A DNA stretch of 64,000 nucleotides from Cyanoderma ruficeps (Eukaryota; Chordata; Aves; Passeriformes; Timaliidae). The DNA lies in assembly GCA_008694505.1 (NCBI GenBank), contig VZDJ01004378.1, forward strand, positions 7,620,334-7,684,333. The letters are read 5' to 3'. The notes under the pieces were generated by a model. The model was not told where the DNA came from and made no database searches. It worked only from the letters and a program-made list of their open reading frames with translations. Numbering within the stretch: position 1 is the stretch's first letter; the number at the start of each line of letters is the position of its first letter. A program made the position numbers and the translations under genes. Below, one piece after another: positions 13,661-27,072 of this stretch.

Positions 13661-14107
13661 AAAAAAGTGCTCCTTCTTCAGGCTACTGAATGCTCCTTCT
13701 AGATTAGAATGAAATATCCAAATTCCACATAACATGATCAGATCACAAACCAAAACAAAATTGGTACTATAACGTTTTTGTCTGGACACTTCTCAATTTT
13801 CATAAATCTTGGATTGTTTCTTTTTCCTGCAGACCAAGGAAAGATGTGCTTGTAATAAGAAGATGCACCTTGTTTCCTCTACCACACAGTGATTATGCTT
13901 AGAAAAATCGGTGCAAACAGTTACATCATCAGTGCAAACAGCTAAATTACTCCTTCAATATGTATATTAACCAATACCATCTTTCTTCTACCACTATGGC
14001 ATTTGTGTTCTTACTATTCCACCTTCCTTTGAAATGCCTCGAAGTCATCTCTAATCTTTACAAGGCTAAATAAGTTTTCTGGTTATCTTTAAATTTTGAA
14101 ACATGCA

Positions 14108-14371
14108 ATATCCTTCATCCCACTTTCCAGCTCATTAATAAATATATTAAACAATGGTACTTAATGTACAGGTCAGGAGGAGACAGAAACGTTAACCTTT
14201 TGCCATACTGAAGATTGACAATATACTCCAATATATGCATACTCTGTCTTCTGTCTCTTGTTTCTAACCTATGATGGAACTTTAACTTACACTTAGAACT
14301 ATTCAATTTTCTTAATAAATCACTCATGAAGGACTGTGTGGACCGTGTCAAAGGCTTTTTGAATGTCCTTT
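14108..14371 (-). pseudogene. Decayed LINE (CR1/L2-type) reverse-transcriptase fragment
   Basis: Translating the minus strand gives DIQKAFDTVHTVLHE near 14368-14330 and PLFNIFINELESGMK near 14155-14110. These match two neighbouring blocks of non-LTR reverse transcriptases: the (D)FxKAFDxV block and the LFNIFINDL block that follows the GVPQGSVLGP turn. Between them the residues ending SSVWQKVNVSV match the usual S-x-W-x-x-V-x-S-G-V segment. Several stop codons interrupt the frame and the GVPQG turn is degenerate, so it is an old, non-functional copy. The 5' and 3' parts of the element are not recognisable. CR1 and L2 families share these blocks, so the exact family is open. Confidence 0.75.
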
Positions 14372-15454
14372 GAATCATCTCTTTTGGTCTTACCTTAAAA
14401 TAAAAACATTTTTGAGACATTTACAAATATTTCTTGCAGACTGAAAACACTGGAGTCTTATTAGATGTGATAGAGATGTGTGTGCTCTGCAATTTCAGTA
14501 TACTGAGGCCACAGAAGAAGAGCATGGTTTGCCCTGTGAAAGGGCAGACTACAAAAAACAGCTGAATCAGTAATGCAGAAAAATGAATTATAAGGCCATA
14601 TTTTTCCTGTTGGAATGAAGAACTTCAATGCTCGCGGTAAATCACACAGGTGATGGAAGACTTGGAAGCAGTGGCAGCAGAGTAACATGGGAATCACTGC
14701 AAGTGCACAAAGTCTCCCATGATGCTGGCCAGCAATGCTGTCAGCATTGCACAGACACTGAGGGAGATGATAGTCCTGTGTGAGACGAGAGATGACAGTG
14801 ACAGACTGATAGGAAATACCTGTCATGATAGCAGGCAATATATGCGTCTAAGCTCTCTATACATAGACTGGAGAAGTCTGAATGACTGACTTGGAGGAGG
14901 ATAATGAGGTACTTCACAGTCATTACAGGCAGCACGGGAGAGAGTACAATAGGGTTTATCTGAAAATCAAAAAGTAGAAAATTAATGGCATTTTTTTTCT
15001 ACCATATGAAGAATAATGGGTATCGTGAAGTCAGATGGTGAAGGACTATAAAACTGAAAACAAACTGCCTGTATCTATTGCTTTGAAGGGGGATCAGGGA
15101 AAAACACAGAGAGATGTTAGGAAAATCTCTGCAGAACACTGGGAGCAATGAGACAAGATGACATTTTTTTGTGTGCTGGAAAGAGGCCAGTTGTGGTATC
15201 TGAAATGTGGAGAACCTGCCTGAGAGTTTCAACTCAGTCCACAGATTAAGGAGTTGTACCTTAGTATGGATGAGAGAGATAGGAAAGACACTCAAATTCT
15301 AGATGTTTATGTTTCAAGCTTAAGACAACTAACGTGCTGATAGAGTTGACAGTGATGAAGAAAAAATATGAAATTGTAAAGATTATTCCTGTTGGTCCTG
15401 AAGCATACACAGGCTGCTATGAGGAAGATGGGATGAGTTGTATCTGCATGGACT

Positions 15455-15549
15455 TTGGGTTTTTAGGTTGGTTGTGCTTCGTTTTGGTTTTTGAGGGTGG
15501 TTTTTTGTTTGTTTCGGGGTTTTTTTGTTTGTTTGTTTGGTGTTTTTAT
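15455..15549 (+). repeat. T/G-rich tract including (TTTG)n
   Basis: About 95 bp dominated by T and G, with GGGTTTTTAGGTTGGTTG at the left and TTTGTTTGTTTG at the right. It is the reverse-complement type of the A/C-rich tracts elsewhere in the window. Confidence 0.88.
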
Positions 15550-17941
15550 AGAGTAAATGGTATCTGGAGTGGAAATCACAAAGATGATGATTAGTGCTCT
15601 CATTTATATCAGCTATAATAACACTGATGCAAATGGCAAAGAAACATTTAGAAGGATAAAAATAAAATTAGGAAAGTGTAGGATGGAACTGGGAGAAGAG
15701 AAACTCCTTACAATTATTGAGAATAGCACTCCCACTGAGCTCACATACTGGCTAAGGGATGAAGAAGGGATGATTTCTTTTGTCTGAGCGAAAGAAGTCA
15801 ATTAAAGAAAGGAGCGGCTTCAATGGTGAATTTTTTAACATTTTTTTCTGCTTTTATCATTTAAAAAAGGGTGTTTTTCATACTGCTTTTTTCTGGCAAT
15901 TCCCTTATAACAGCATAAATAATTTAATTTTCTTAAAAATAAAAGAAGTCCAGCAGAAGGGTACAGTTAACAAAATCTGTTTCTGTTTATTAGTGGCACT
16001 GTCAGATCAGCCAAAAAACTGAGTGATAAAAAGTGAGTGAACCTGCCATATCCAAGAGTCTGTCCTTGGACACTTGCTGTGAAAAGCCACCTTCATTTGC
16101 AATGGGTGAGCAGGTTAATGCATAAAAGAAGACAGACTTTTCTTGTTGACTGCTCAGTATGAAGTGTTAGTTTCTCAGCAGACAACAGAAGTAAGTTGCC
16201 AGTGACCCTGGAAGCTAAAAGTTCTCATTTGCAAGTACAGAGCAGAGTTGTTTTACCAGCACCATCTGAGAGAAATACTATTTAAATGTCTCCAAAACAG
16301 TTACTGATGTATGGTGTTTGGATTATGGAGGTGGCAAGGTATTTGAGGCAACCTAACAACTCTCACTTTTGTGTAAACACGTATTTAAACAGTGATCAAA
16401 CAGATTCTTAATGTTCTCCTTAGTGGTCAAGAAATACAGCAACTGTTAAGAACAGGAAGTGAATCACACTTCTCTTTTGGAGAGTCAAGGGCAATATGTA
16501 ATTATTGCTTTGCCAATGACATGTTATGGTATTTAAAATGCATGCAACTGCTCTAAGACATCACCCAGCCTTATTTGCTTGTTATTTCCTAGCACTACAT
16601 CAAGGATATTCTAATGCAGCTGAAACAAAATGTGGGAACACTATTAACACAAATTCTGGCATATTTCTAAAATTTTTGGCATTTTCTTTTTTGTGACTGA
16701 TATACTGTACTCAGAAATACTAAGAATTGGGTAATAATGGTGGGAATAGGTCCCAACAAACAAAAACTGACCAACAAGTCAATCAAGCCCATGATAAAGT
16801 TCACGACTGTTAAGCATAAACAAGAGTTAATGAAAAGTGCATTGCACAGAATGCAGAGCTAATTTCAGAGTAAATTGTAAACTAAAACTCAAATGGCTCT
16901 AAAGCGTTTTAAGAATTAGCAAAAGGTAGTGACAGAAACAAAGCATCAATATAAACTCTTAAACCCTTACCTCTCTGTTTTCTAGATGTGGAAAGCAGCA
17001 TCATTTAGAGGACATAAAATGGGTCTTGCGGATGTTGAAGAATCTGTGTTTCATAAAATAACTAAGGCAAAATCTAAATCCTATATAGATGAGTCTGTAG
17101 ACTTTTTTCTGATTAATACTGTTTTTGTTTAATCTTACTACTAGTCTTACTATTCTAGCATTATCTTTTGAACCTAAATGCTAAGATCCTTGATATTTTA
17201 TTCTAACAATCATGGCTTATTTGTAATCAGAACATTTCAATGTTTTAGCTGGCATTCTAAGCCACCTCCTAGATAAGAACTTATACTGTTTCCAGCCTAT
17301 ATTTTTCTAAAATCACCTTGCTTTCTTAAATCGCTGGGGAACCCTTTCAAAACAATAAATGGAGAGAGTGAGTCCCATCAAAGTTCACAGGAGGCATGCG
17401 GTTCAACACATTCTTCTCTTTGTACTGTCTTAGCTATCAGCCTGTTTAGCAATATGGTTTCAAGTCAACACAAAACTGAGCATCAACTAAGCAAAGGCTA
17501 CACATTATTATATTCCGTAAGTTTAAATTACATATAAGCAACTGATATATCTTATATTAAAACAAAGCAAAAATAAAAGATTGAGTTTCATCCGGAAAAG
17601 CAGTAGAAATCAACAACAGATGAAATATAATGCTCATTAAAACCATTATTATATTGAAATTTCTTCTTTTTTTAGAAATATTAAACTTATGAATATTTTA
17701 AATTTTAGAATAGCCAAGTCCCATTTGCTCTTTTCATGATATATTAGACAGTATTTGTGTTTTATTACTACACATTATGTGATTGACAACACTAAGGCAT
17801 GTTTGTACCACATGAGGATGTAGACAGTCTTAGAGGCTTACAAGTGTAGATGTAGATTACTGTTTACAGCTGATATTTTAAGTTGAAGAGAAAAAATTAA
17901 TTTTTATGAGAAAAGGTAGCTGGTCGTCCTTAGACATCTCC

Positions 17942-17993
17942 CTTCAGGTATTCTATATAGAATACAGAATTCTATATATTCTTCAGGTATTCT
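17942..17993 (+). repeat. 13-bp direct repeats flanking an 18-bp perfect palindrome
   Basis: CTTCAGGTATTCT occurs at 17942-17954 and again at 17981-17993. Bases 17948-17965 (GTATTCTATATAGAATAC) are a perfect palindrome overlapping the left copy, and AGAATTCTATATATTCT between the copies repeats the theme imperfectly. Confidence 0.9.
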
Positions 17994-19202
17994 GTAGAGA
18001 TCTCCTATCAATAACACATCAAATGCTCCTCCTTAATCAGCCTCTATTCATTCATTTGTTTGTTTCCATAACGATTAAAAAAAAGATAAAAAACCCAAAC
18101 TAATGCACTAGATATTCAGCCATAGATCACAATTTGAAAAGAAGAAAAAAAATTAAGCAACTAGTAAAACTAGCTATAATTTAGCAAAATATATATTTTA
18201 GGTAAGGTTCTAATAATCAAAGTAATGTAGCTGTATACAGAAAACCAAAACATGAAAAAAATGCTCATATTGGATACAAAAATAATCTTCAGATCCTATA
18301 AATGGGTAAAACTCACTGCTTGGTTGATATAAATTACATTGCTGACAGTATAGTGCATTTGAGAGAAAAGAAACCACTTTGCCATCAAGTGATGATTTTT
18401 ATTTGCAGCAGGAGGGAGAATGCCTCTGGAAAAACACTCCATTGAATTTTTTGTTGTTGCAGTCTATGCTCCAGCTGCCTGTTTAGGGAAACTGTTCTCA
18501 AATATTGTACCGACACAAAATGAAACGTTGACAAAAACATGTGCACAGTGTGATATTCCTTACCTGAGATATATTGTGAGCTAACACAGAGGTGATATTT
18601 GAAATAATGGACTAGGTCATGCCTGGGCTTTAAAAGGCAGAATTAGAGAAACTCTGTGCTGATTTTTTCCACTAAATGGTTTGCTGAGGGTCTTGTACAA
18701 AAATATTACCAAGTTTACAGGACAAAAACACACATAGGAAGTTTTTAAAAGTGTCTCTCCTCCTGTTGCAGATGTCAAAGAAGACAATCTGCCCTCAAAA
18801 AGACTCAAAAAGCAGTGCCAGTTTCTGAGGAAAAAAGGCACAAGGAACTGTGTAGGAAAAATTTTTCTAGAACCTCAGAAACCTCACTTACCTTATGATT
18901 TTTAAAAACTTCCCTTTATATACATTCAAATGGTACTTCCTGAATTACAGCTTATTTGTGCTTTGTAACACAGACATGGAAGGGAGTTCATTTTTCAATA
19001 CATTTTCTGCAGTCCAAAATGAGCATTCTCCTTTTTTAATGGCATTTCCCCTTCTACAACAAAAAATTAGCAAACCCAAAACTTTACAAAAAGCCAAAAC
19101 CAAAACACACAAAGAATAAGACTCTAAGACTCCTAATGAAGCTGCTTGTGATGTTAAATAAAATTATTCACAGGACAAGCATCTCTAGGCAAATCTTCTA
19201 CC

Positions 19203-19246
<44 letters not shown>
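19203..19246 (+). repeat. (TAA)n microsatellite
   Basis: Uninterrupted TAA repeat of 44 bp, almost 15 units, in FOXP2 intronic sequence. Perfect and long enough to be length-polymorphic. Confidence 0.97.
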
Positions 19247-19937
19247 GAATCATGTTTTAAATGCTATCTTTAACCTCAGAGACATTCTTCACATGAACAT
19301 CCACATTTTCTATTAAATTGCTACTTTTAGACAGTACTCTGTGTAGTATGATCCTCTTAATCCACAATTCAGGACTGATAATCATTCTTTCCTTTGTACA
19401 TTTCTAGGGATCTGTTGAAATGCTTGACTGCCTAAACTACAGCAATTTCCTTTATGCAGTTGTAAATTAAATTTTGTAGAAGTGGAGAGTGATTTAAAAA
19501 AAATCAATTTTCTTTTTAAGAAACTTAATACAGCAAAGAAAATTCAAGAGGTAGAGACATTCGTAGCTCTGCAGCTATGCAGGGAGATAGAACAAAACAA
19601 GAAGTGACAATTTTACAATTGTATTATATGTACTTTCCTCACCCAAGCTGACATATAATGCAGGATATTTTACATAAACACAGAGCTCATGTTGTTTTTA
19701 TCTTGGAATACTTCTTTCTCATCTTTTGAATATACCAATAAAGAATTTTGACTGATTTATAAATATTTCTCCCTGCTTATCCGTCACTTCCCTCAGAAAA
19801 ACATGATTTGTTTACTTTATGTTCTGTCAGTTCAAATGGTGCCAAAGTGACTAAGTCCAGTAAAATAAATAATACATTCCCTGGTAAAACCACATGACTA
19901 AAAAATAAACTTGAGCAAAAGAAACTGTAGGATTAAG

Positions 19938-20103
19938 AACCAAACCAACCAAAAAAAAAAAAAAAAAAAACCAAAAAAACCCCCAAACAAACCCAAACCA
20001 AAAAATAAAACAAAGAAACCCACCAAGAACAAAAAACAAAGCAAAAAAAAAAGAAAAAAACCCCACAACCAACCAAACAACACCAAAACCCAAAAACTCA
20101 AAC
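19938..20103 (+). repeat. Long A/C-rich low-complexity tract with a 20-nt A run
   Basis: About 165 bp of A and C with rare G or T, starting ACCAAACCAACC followed by 20 A, then repeated AACCCAAACC and AAACCCACC words. It is the longest such tract in the window and gives artefactual ORFs on both strands (Lys/Pro-rich and Phe/Gly-rich). Confidence 0.92.
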
Positions 20104-20370
20104 CAGCTTGTGACTGTTAAGTTCATTAGAGAGCATTGGAAAGAAAAAAAAGATCACAATTCTAGGGAAAAACTTAGACAATGTGGCAGCTATAATTACT
20201 AGCAATATTACACAATGTAATTGAAGTATATATGCAGAAAATTTGTGTTTTAAAGTACCTCTTTATCACTTTATGATTTACCCATAGATGTCCTTACTCT
20301 ACCAAATACACTACAGACGGGAAACACCAAACTGGTGGAAGTCCAACAAAGATGCTGCAAATAGTGATTT

Positions 20371-20400
20371 GTTGTCCAGATAAAAGTTGTCCAGATAAAA
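20371..20400 (+). repeat. Perfect 15-bp tandem duplication
   Basis: GTTGTCCAGATAAAA occurs twice head to tail with no difference, then GTTCTG. A recent small duplication. Confidence 0.95.
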
Positions 20401-21575
20401 GTTCTGCTTTTGATGTCTTTTCATGCACATTTTGGAAATGAGTATATAAAATTTCATTCCTAGTTTGATCTGTGCTTCACACATTTGTGTGGATGTTTAT
20501 AAAGAGGTCCAGTCACTAGATATGCCAAGACTCTGAACTTCTAAACCAAAACCAAACACAAGTCATTGCTTATTCAGCATGTAGACCTTGTCCTTATTAC
20601 CTGGTTATTCTTGATAGAGCTGAACAAGATCTTTCAAAGAGATGGCTGTGATACCACCAAAGGCTGTAATTTGAGCTGCAGTTTCTCTCCAGGACAAATG
20701 AAACTAGTCCCTATTTCACAAGACATGACAAAGAGATAGGGGTTGAAGTCAGGCTAACGACTGACACTGATGGCCCGTTTTTATGTAGTTTTCTTTAGAC
20801 ATGAATGAAGGAATGAAAACTCATTATTTGTAATCTGAACTCTCCCTTACAGGTCCTAGAAAACAGAGTTGTTTAATTTCTGCATTTTCAAATACACCTT
20901 GCAAGCTAAAGAGAATATCATATTAAAACCAATCTATATTTAGATAGGAAAGATAATGACAAATGGATCTATTATGTAATTCCACACTTTTCTAGCAGCA
21001 ATATATGAACCACAAGTGAGCTAAGTGAACACTGAGTTCATTTATTTTCACATGGAAGCTTCATCCAATTGTCAAACTGACCAGCTCCTGAGTTCCACCC
21101 TGCCACTGGATTCCTTTCAACTCACTATAGATCCTGAAGGATCATCAGTTTGGAAAGCTAATACGGGAAAGTACCAGTGTTTGAAGAGACTCTTTTCTAC
21201 TTCACCATAACATAATAAAAAACCCCCAAATTTAAAAAGGTCAGCTATTATTTTCATTTGAACAGTAGTGCTAAATGTCAAAGTGGTTGGCATTAAGTAA
21301 GCTTGTAAAGTGACTATTTAAAGCACCCATGTATGTACCAATATAAGCACTTGAGACAGGTAATCTGAAAGGAGAAAAAAAAAATTGATTTAGTATGAAG
21401 ACTTCTGAAAAACCCCTCCTTCAAGGATTCAGTTCTAATCCCACAGATACAATAATTAAATGCACTTCATGTGAAGTTGTTCTGGCACTGATATACTCTT
21501 GTACAAGGTGGCTTTGTACTTGTGTATTGTGCAAAAAACAATTTTTTGCACTAAAATCATCTTCATGCATGAAGT

Positions 21576-21650
21576 AATGTCATTTCCATTTTACAGATAG
21601 GAAAACTGAATCACAGAATGGCTTGCTCAAAATTATTTGTCATATTAGCA
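21576..21650 (+). mobile_element. Ancient L2/MIR-like 3' tail fragment
   Basis: The stretch CCATTTTACAGATAGGAAAA, then CTGAATCACAGAATGGCTTG followed by CTCAAAATTA, closely follows the well-known L2/MIR/CORE-SINE 3' consensus (CCATTTTACAGATGAGGAAA, CTGAGGCACAGAGAGG, then TGACTTGCCCAAGG), recalled from memory. Later sequence loses the match. It is a fossil of about 60-75 bp. Confidence 0.6.
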
Positions 21651-24600
21651 GCATTGGACAACTAAATTCAGAAGAGAAATGCACTTGGTGAGTTGTGGCT
21701 CTGCGAATGCTGAGCTGCTCAATTTTAGACATGCAAAATGAAAAGGGTGAAGAACTTTAACTGTTAAAATACTCCAGGACATATGTAACTCTGTTTTACA
21801 CCAGTAATGAGAATATTCATAGATTAAAAATTAAGAATATCTCAAGAGCTTGTTAAATTAGCACTACAGGGGATGTTGTCAGAGATTCAAGTTCTGGGCA
21901 TCCAGTACAGCTTGCCAATCCAAAACTGAAACACAGAACTCAGATTTACTTAATGTAACTACAGACTGGAAACTGTAGGCCCAACCACTAGTATCACAAA
22001 TCCAATAAGGAAAAGAATTTTTTTTCCTTTCTTTTTCTTTTAAATACATACTATGCTATAAATCCAAAAAAATCCTGTTCTGTGGGTAAACAGACACGAA
22101 TTGCAGTGCCTAGAGTACAAACAATAAGCACCTTCAACTCCACTGAAATCTAAAGGAGCTGAAGGCTCTCATCTCCATGATAGATCGTGCCCTTTAGAAC
22201 TATGTGAAGCAGCATGGTGGAAAAGAAAATCGGAAAGCAAAGCAAGCCATTAGAAATTCTGAGCACATTTACAAAGGGCAGGTATCTGCATTCTGGTCCC
22301 ATTTGTGTGTTATTCTTTCCACGAGTACAATATAACTCTACTGGTTTCTGCAATACTTGTAGCCAAAATAAAATGGTTATATCCAGATTGCTATGACACC
22401 TGCAAGGTATGGAGGAAGACCAGAGACCACTTGGTCAAGATTAAGTGCCTCATGTGTCCTGGGCCTTTCCTAGGTCTGGTTGTGAACACAACAGAGAGGA
22501 TAGGAAGATGATAAAAATACTTTGTGACCCCAACATACTTAAATAAAAATAATCTGCTCTAACTGGAATTTCATATCAGAAACCAGCAAAGAGATTTCCA
22601 TCTAAATTATTTTGTCAACAGCATGGTGGTATCCTTGCTAACCTAATATGGCACCAGTGAATAATTAGATATACAGGGGTGTGACTCCAATTGAAGGTGT
22701 TGGCATCGTAGCACTCTGTGAAAATATTAACTATGAGGTTAACTCCAATTTTCTCTTCTTTAATTAAATGCACATGGTACTAATGAGGTAACCTACTGTT
22801 CCTTGATAGCACTAATTAGCTAAGAGGAGAGCACACTCTCACACTGCAATTTAAACCTAAAAATAAGGTTGAAATATGCTAATTGCAGGCAATTTAAAAC
22901 AGTACAAGTTGTAGAACTAGTCATAATAAGGAAAACTGACGCCTTTACAGCTCTGCAGCTGTAAGTTTGGTTAAAATCAAAACACCCCACATAATTTTAG
23001 AACAATTTGGTAAAATATCCACCAGTCTCCTCAAAAATTAATTCAGAGTATACAATACAAATGAAAAGAAAAGCCAAAAACCAAAAATAAAAGCCTATCA
23101 TCCTATTTATCTAGAAAAAGATAAATAATGTCTGATAATTATGAAAAAAATATGATGAATTCTATGAAGAAAAATGTCCTTTTTTAAGCCTAACTTGTAG
23201 CCATTAATTTTCCTAAACAGTTCCCGGTTTCATCTGTAGAGGTGTCGAGCAGCTGCAGCTTACACTGATGTTAATGGAGTCCTGGGTACTCAACTCAACT
23301 GAGTGTCTGGCCCTAAAATTAAACTCTTGAATGGGGGAAAGAAAAGGAATAAGGGAACATGTTTTCTCAAGAGAGAGTAGATTTTAAAGAACAAATCTGT
23401 GATCCTGTGTACAACTTTGAAGCACGTGTTCTTTATATGGTAACAATGGTTCAGCTTAGTCAGTGGGTTGCAGATGAAGTTGCATAGCACATTAACTCGT
23501 AACAGCATTTTCAAAGTTCTTGCTTTAAAGCTTCAGCTGTTGAGTAAAGAGAAGATGGACAATCAGTCTTTAGCTATACAAGCGATTTTGCTGACTAATG
23601 CGTGGAGGGACAGTGGCCTGAGCTTTGGCAGAGATAGATGACTTTCTTTTTCTCTTAGTATTTTTTTCTCCTCTACAGAAAAAGAGTAGCAAGGCAAAGA
23701 AGATAAAAGGATTACAAGATAGTGATCCTTTAATAAGACAGAAATTGGAGATCTTAACTGAATATAGGTGCAGAAAAATCTTCAACTGAATGAAAATAAC
23801 ATCTCTCACGCAAATAAAATGTTTTATCTTATTTTCTGAGTTGTTAAAGAAAATAAACACCAAAGAAAGTGGTAACACACATATTGTCATTCCTGAAACA
23901 AAATCTTTTCATGCGTATTTATAGATATGAATGCACGCTGTACATCTTAAAAACAGCAGATTTCCATGAGGCATAATGAATTATCAATAAAAAGTATGCA
24001 AGTTATCTGATTTTATACTACATCTTTTAATTTTAAGCAATTATATATGCCTACAGTTAATTTTTCAGGTGATCAAAATTTAATTCCCTTTCAGGGATGT
24101 TAGATCAATGCTGTGGTGGGGTCTAGCTCCCCAGTCAATGAAGTTTTGCTACGCAAAGGTCCATGAAATGCCCATTTCACATTTCCTGAGGCATTATTAC
24201 AACTGATAAATTTTCATCAAGGACCACAGCTATCATATGCTATAAGAAAAGCACAAGAGTAATCAAAAGTGTTACTAATGTCTCATTTGCGAGGTGATTC
24301 TTAACAGCATCAGAGAATCTGTTTAGTTGTATCTATAGGCTACATGAGCGGATGGACTACTTCCAACTGCAAAGGACAGTAAAAGACCTAAAAGGGCCCT
24401 CACCAGTCTTAGCTGGGCATCAGATTCATCCCAATTCCAAGTCAGTGACTGATTTAATTCTGCACATATGAGCAAGATTAATTAAATGATAATACAGATG
24501 TTGAGGCAACTACCAGTCTGTGCACCTCAACTTATGCCATCTCTTGTCAATGTCAATCTCAAAAAGCAAAATGTCATCCCCTTCTGAACCCAAAATTTCT

Positions 24601-27037
24601 CTCCAAGAGAAAACAAACGCTATGATCTGTGCATGCAAACAGCAATGATCCTGACTTAGGCAACTACAATGATATAAACGGGATGCAAATATGCTCAGAT
24701 CCAGTTCTACTTATATGATTTGCTGTGTGGCCCAGGAAATTGCTGATATTCCACATACAAGAAGTGTTAAAAAGATATTAGTGATGAATGTCACTGGAAG
24801 GCACTTTTTTGTCTTTATATTTGCTATTGTTTCCTCATGTATTTGGGGTTTTTTTTCCTAATCTCAAAAGCCTTCCCATAGAACTCTGTGAGAACATTAC
24901 TAGAGCCAAGATGGCTTGGGCCATCTGTTTCAAAGCAGTCTCTCCAAGGATGGCAGAATCACACAGTTCCCCAATACACATAGTCTTTGTGCAGCAATGT
25001 CCAAGCTGCACCTCTATTTCTGAGATAGAAATATAACTATGGTGAGTTCTAAATGATACTGGATATTGCATAGCATGAACGACATTTCTACATACACACA
25101 TCTCTAACAACAAGCAGTCAAGTGGAAGTAAAAACTTTTCTAAATGCAAAGATAATTAGCCCCACAATAACATCCTATTGAAATGATGCATATAATTCAA
25201 ATCAATTAGAAAAGGAGGTTGCTGTTTTATCTGTTTGACAGTTGTACTGTAAAGTGATACAACCAAGTTAACCCTAAAGAAAAGCTTTACCATCTTCAGC
25301 ATACATAATGAAGTTCCTGCAAATCTTTTTTTTCTTAGTTTGTATTCCATTAAGAGCATTCTAGTAAGTGAATGAAAGATTTCATAAAAAGCTAACAGAC
25401 TATGAAGCTAACAGGTACCAGTTAAGCACCATGGAAGTGAATGCAATTTTAAGTAATTTGCTACAGGATGAAGCCACCTCTTAAACATAGAGTTATTCTC
25501 CTTGAGAGGTGCTTTAGAGAAACATATCTCTCATGAATTAAGAATTGTTTTCCTTAAACTTGTTGCACCTACCTTTTAGGTTGTTTGCATAAGTTACCAG
25601 TTGAGCTTTGATGATAATAAATAGAAAAATTTGATGTCATTGGGTTCTGCACTGAACCCAGTAACTATAGATGTTGCTTTTTTGCTGAAACATATCCAGA
25701 AATCAAAACTGAATTTTCTTTTTGTTCTTGCAAATGAACAGGAAACCCCACCTGAGCCACAGTCATAGGAACCAGAAAAGCAGAATACCTTGTTCTAGTC
25801 TCATTTACCCAGCAGTCAGCTGTTGGCAGCCAGTGCCCTCAGCCTCTGCTTCCTGCGGCACATGGATTTTCTCAACTGTTTGGTCCAGATTCCCAGTCCA
25901 AAGCACCCCACACAGTGCATAAACCTCAGTTTCAAATATGTGACCTACCTCACTGACAGCATGTATCAAATTGTATGTGCAGACATATACAAAACCCAAG
26001 TACCTAGTGTTTTCTTTTAACAGAATATAAATTACTATTAATCCACATTATATGCAAAAGATAAAAGGAAGAAAAGACACCAACACATAGATTCATAATG
26101 CTCCTTGATTTTTATACTGGGTAACTTTTGTTAACTAGGTCTGTACTACCATAAAAAGTTCCCATCCTTTCTTCATTTTGGACATCCTTTGATACCAAAT
26201 CTCTGATCTAAAACCACAAAACTTAGCTCATCACATATATCTATGCATACAAGCAACATGAGGTAAATAATGTTTAAAACTGTATCTTTAACTAAGAGAC
26301 CCAGACCAGGTTTATGATTGTTTAAATAGAGTTGGTCTTGCAAAGCAAAATCCTTTTTAAACACATTTTCTCTCCAATGTATACTTTTTAAAGACTTAAA
26401 GTGAATGAGGCCTAAAGTCTCTAAAGGTTTGTAAATACACAGTAAATGGTTGAAGGAGATAAAAAGTTGTCCTACTAAAGGTTTATATGAAGAAAAAAAA
26501 AAAGAAATATTAGTTCATTATTTCTTTGAGTTAGATTTTAAAAATGGACTATGGGTATATCTTTCTAAAGAAGACAAAGCAGATTACAATATGTTTACAC
26601 AATAGATATAAAATAAATTGCTACACAAGAAAATGTCATATTTTAGAAACGTTTCACCATATGCTGGAAATTTCTCCTTTACAAGCTCATTATCCAATAG
26701 TAGCTCTCAAGAATAAGGCTCATTTACATGTAAAATAAGAGTATGGTCTACTCTTTAAAGGCACAGTGATAAACACACCAATTTGACAATTACATTAATA
26801 TGAATATTTGCATAGTCTCCCATCTACACCTGTTCTTAATTTGAAGCAGCTGCAGAACAAATCATACCACATAATCTGAATATGCCACTGAGTCACATAA
26901 ACACACAAATCCTTCTCATCAAGTTTTTTTCTCTCTGTTTGTATGTTTGTTTTGAATTTACATGAACCCATAGAAAAAAGATTTTTGGTTGGACAATTTA
27001 TATTCATCAGCGATAACATATAGAGGATAAATTGCCT

Positions 27038-27072
27038 TCTTTTGTTGTTTTTTTGTTTTGTTTTGTTTTTAT
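27038..27072 (+). repeat. (TTTTG)n-like T/G tract
   Basis: TTTTGTTGTTTTTTTG followed by TTTTGTTTTGTTTTT. About 35 bp of simple T/G sequence. Confidence 0.85.

Noticed and set aside
14461..14838. Longest ORF in the window (125 codons, minus strand).
   Set aside because: No family features, His/Cys/Leu-rich composition typical of non-coding sequence, and no splice or promoter context. Length is within chance for 64 kb.
16986..17131. Plus-strand ORF MWKAASFRGHKM... right after TTTTCTAG, and a minus-strand donor GAG/GTAAGG at the same place.
   Set aside because: Neither reading has a matching second splice site or a known protein match; two opposite weak signals suggest chance.
24700..24745. 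TTGCTGTGTGGCCCAGGAAA, reminiscent of the MIR core.
   Set aside because: Only about 20 bases resemble it, and no flanking MIR sequence can be followed.
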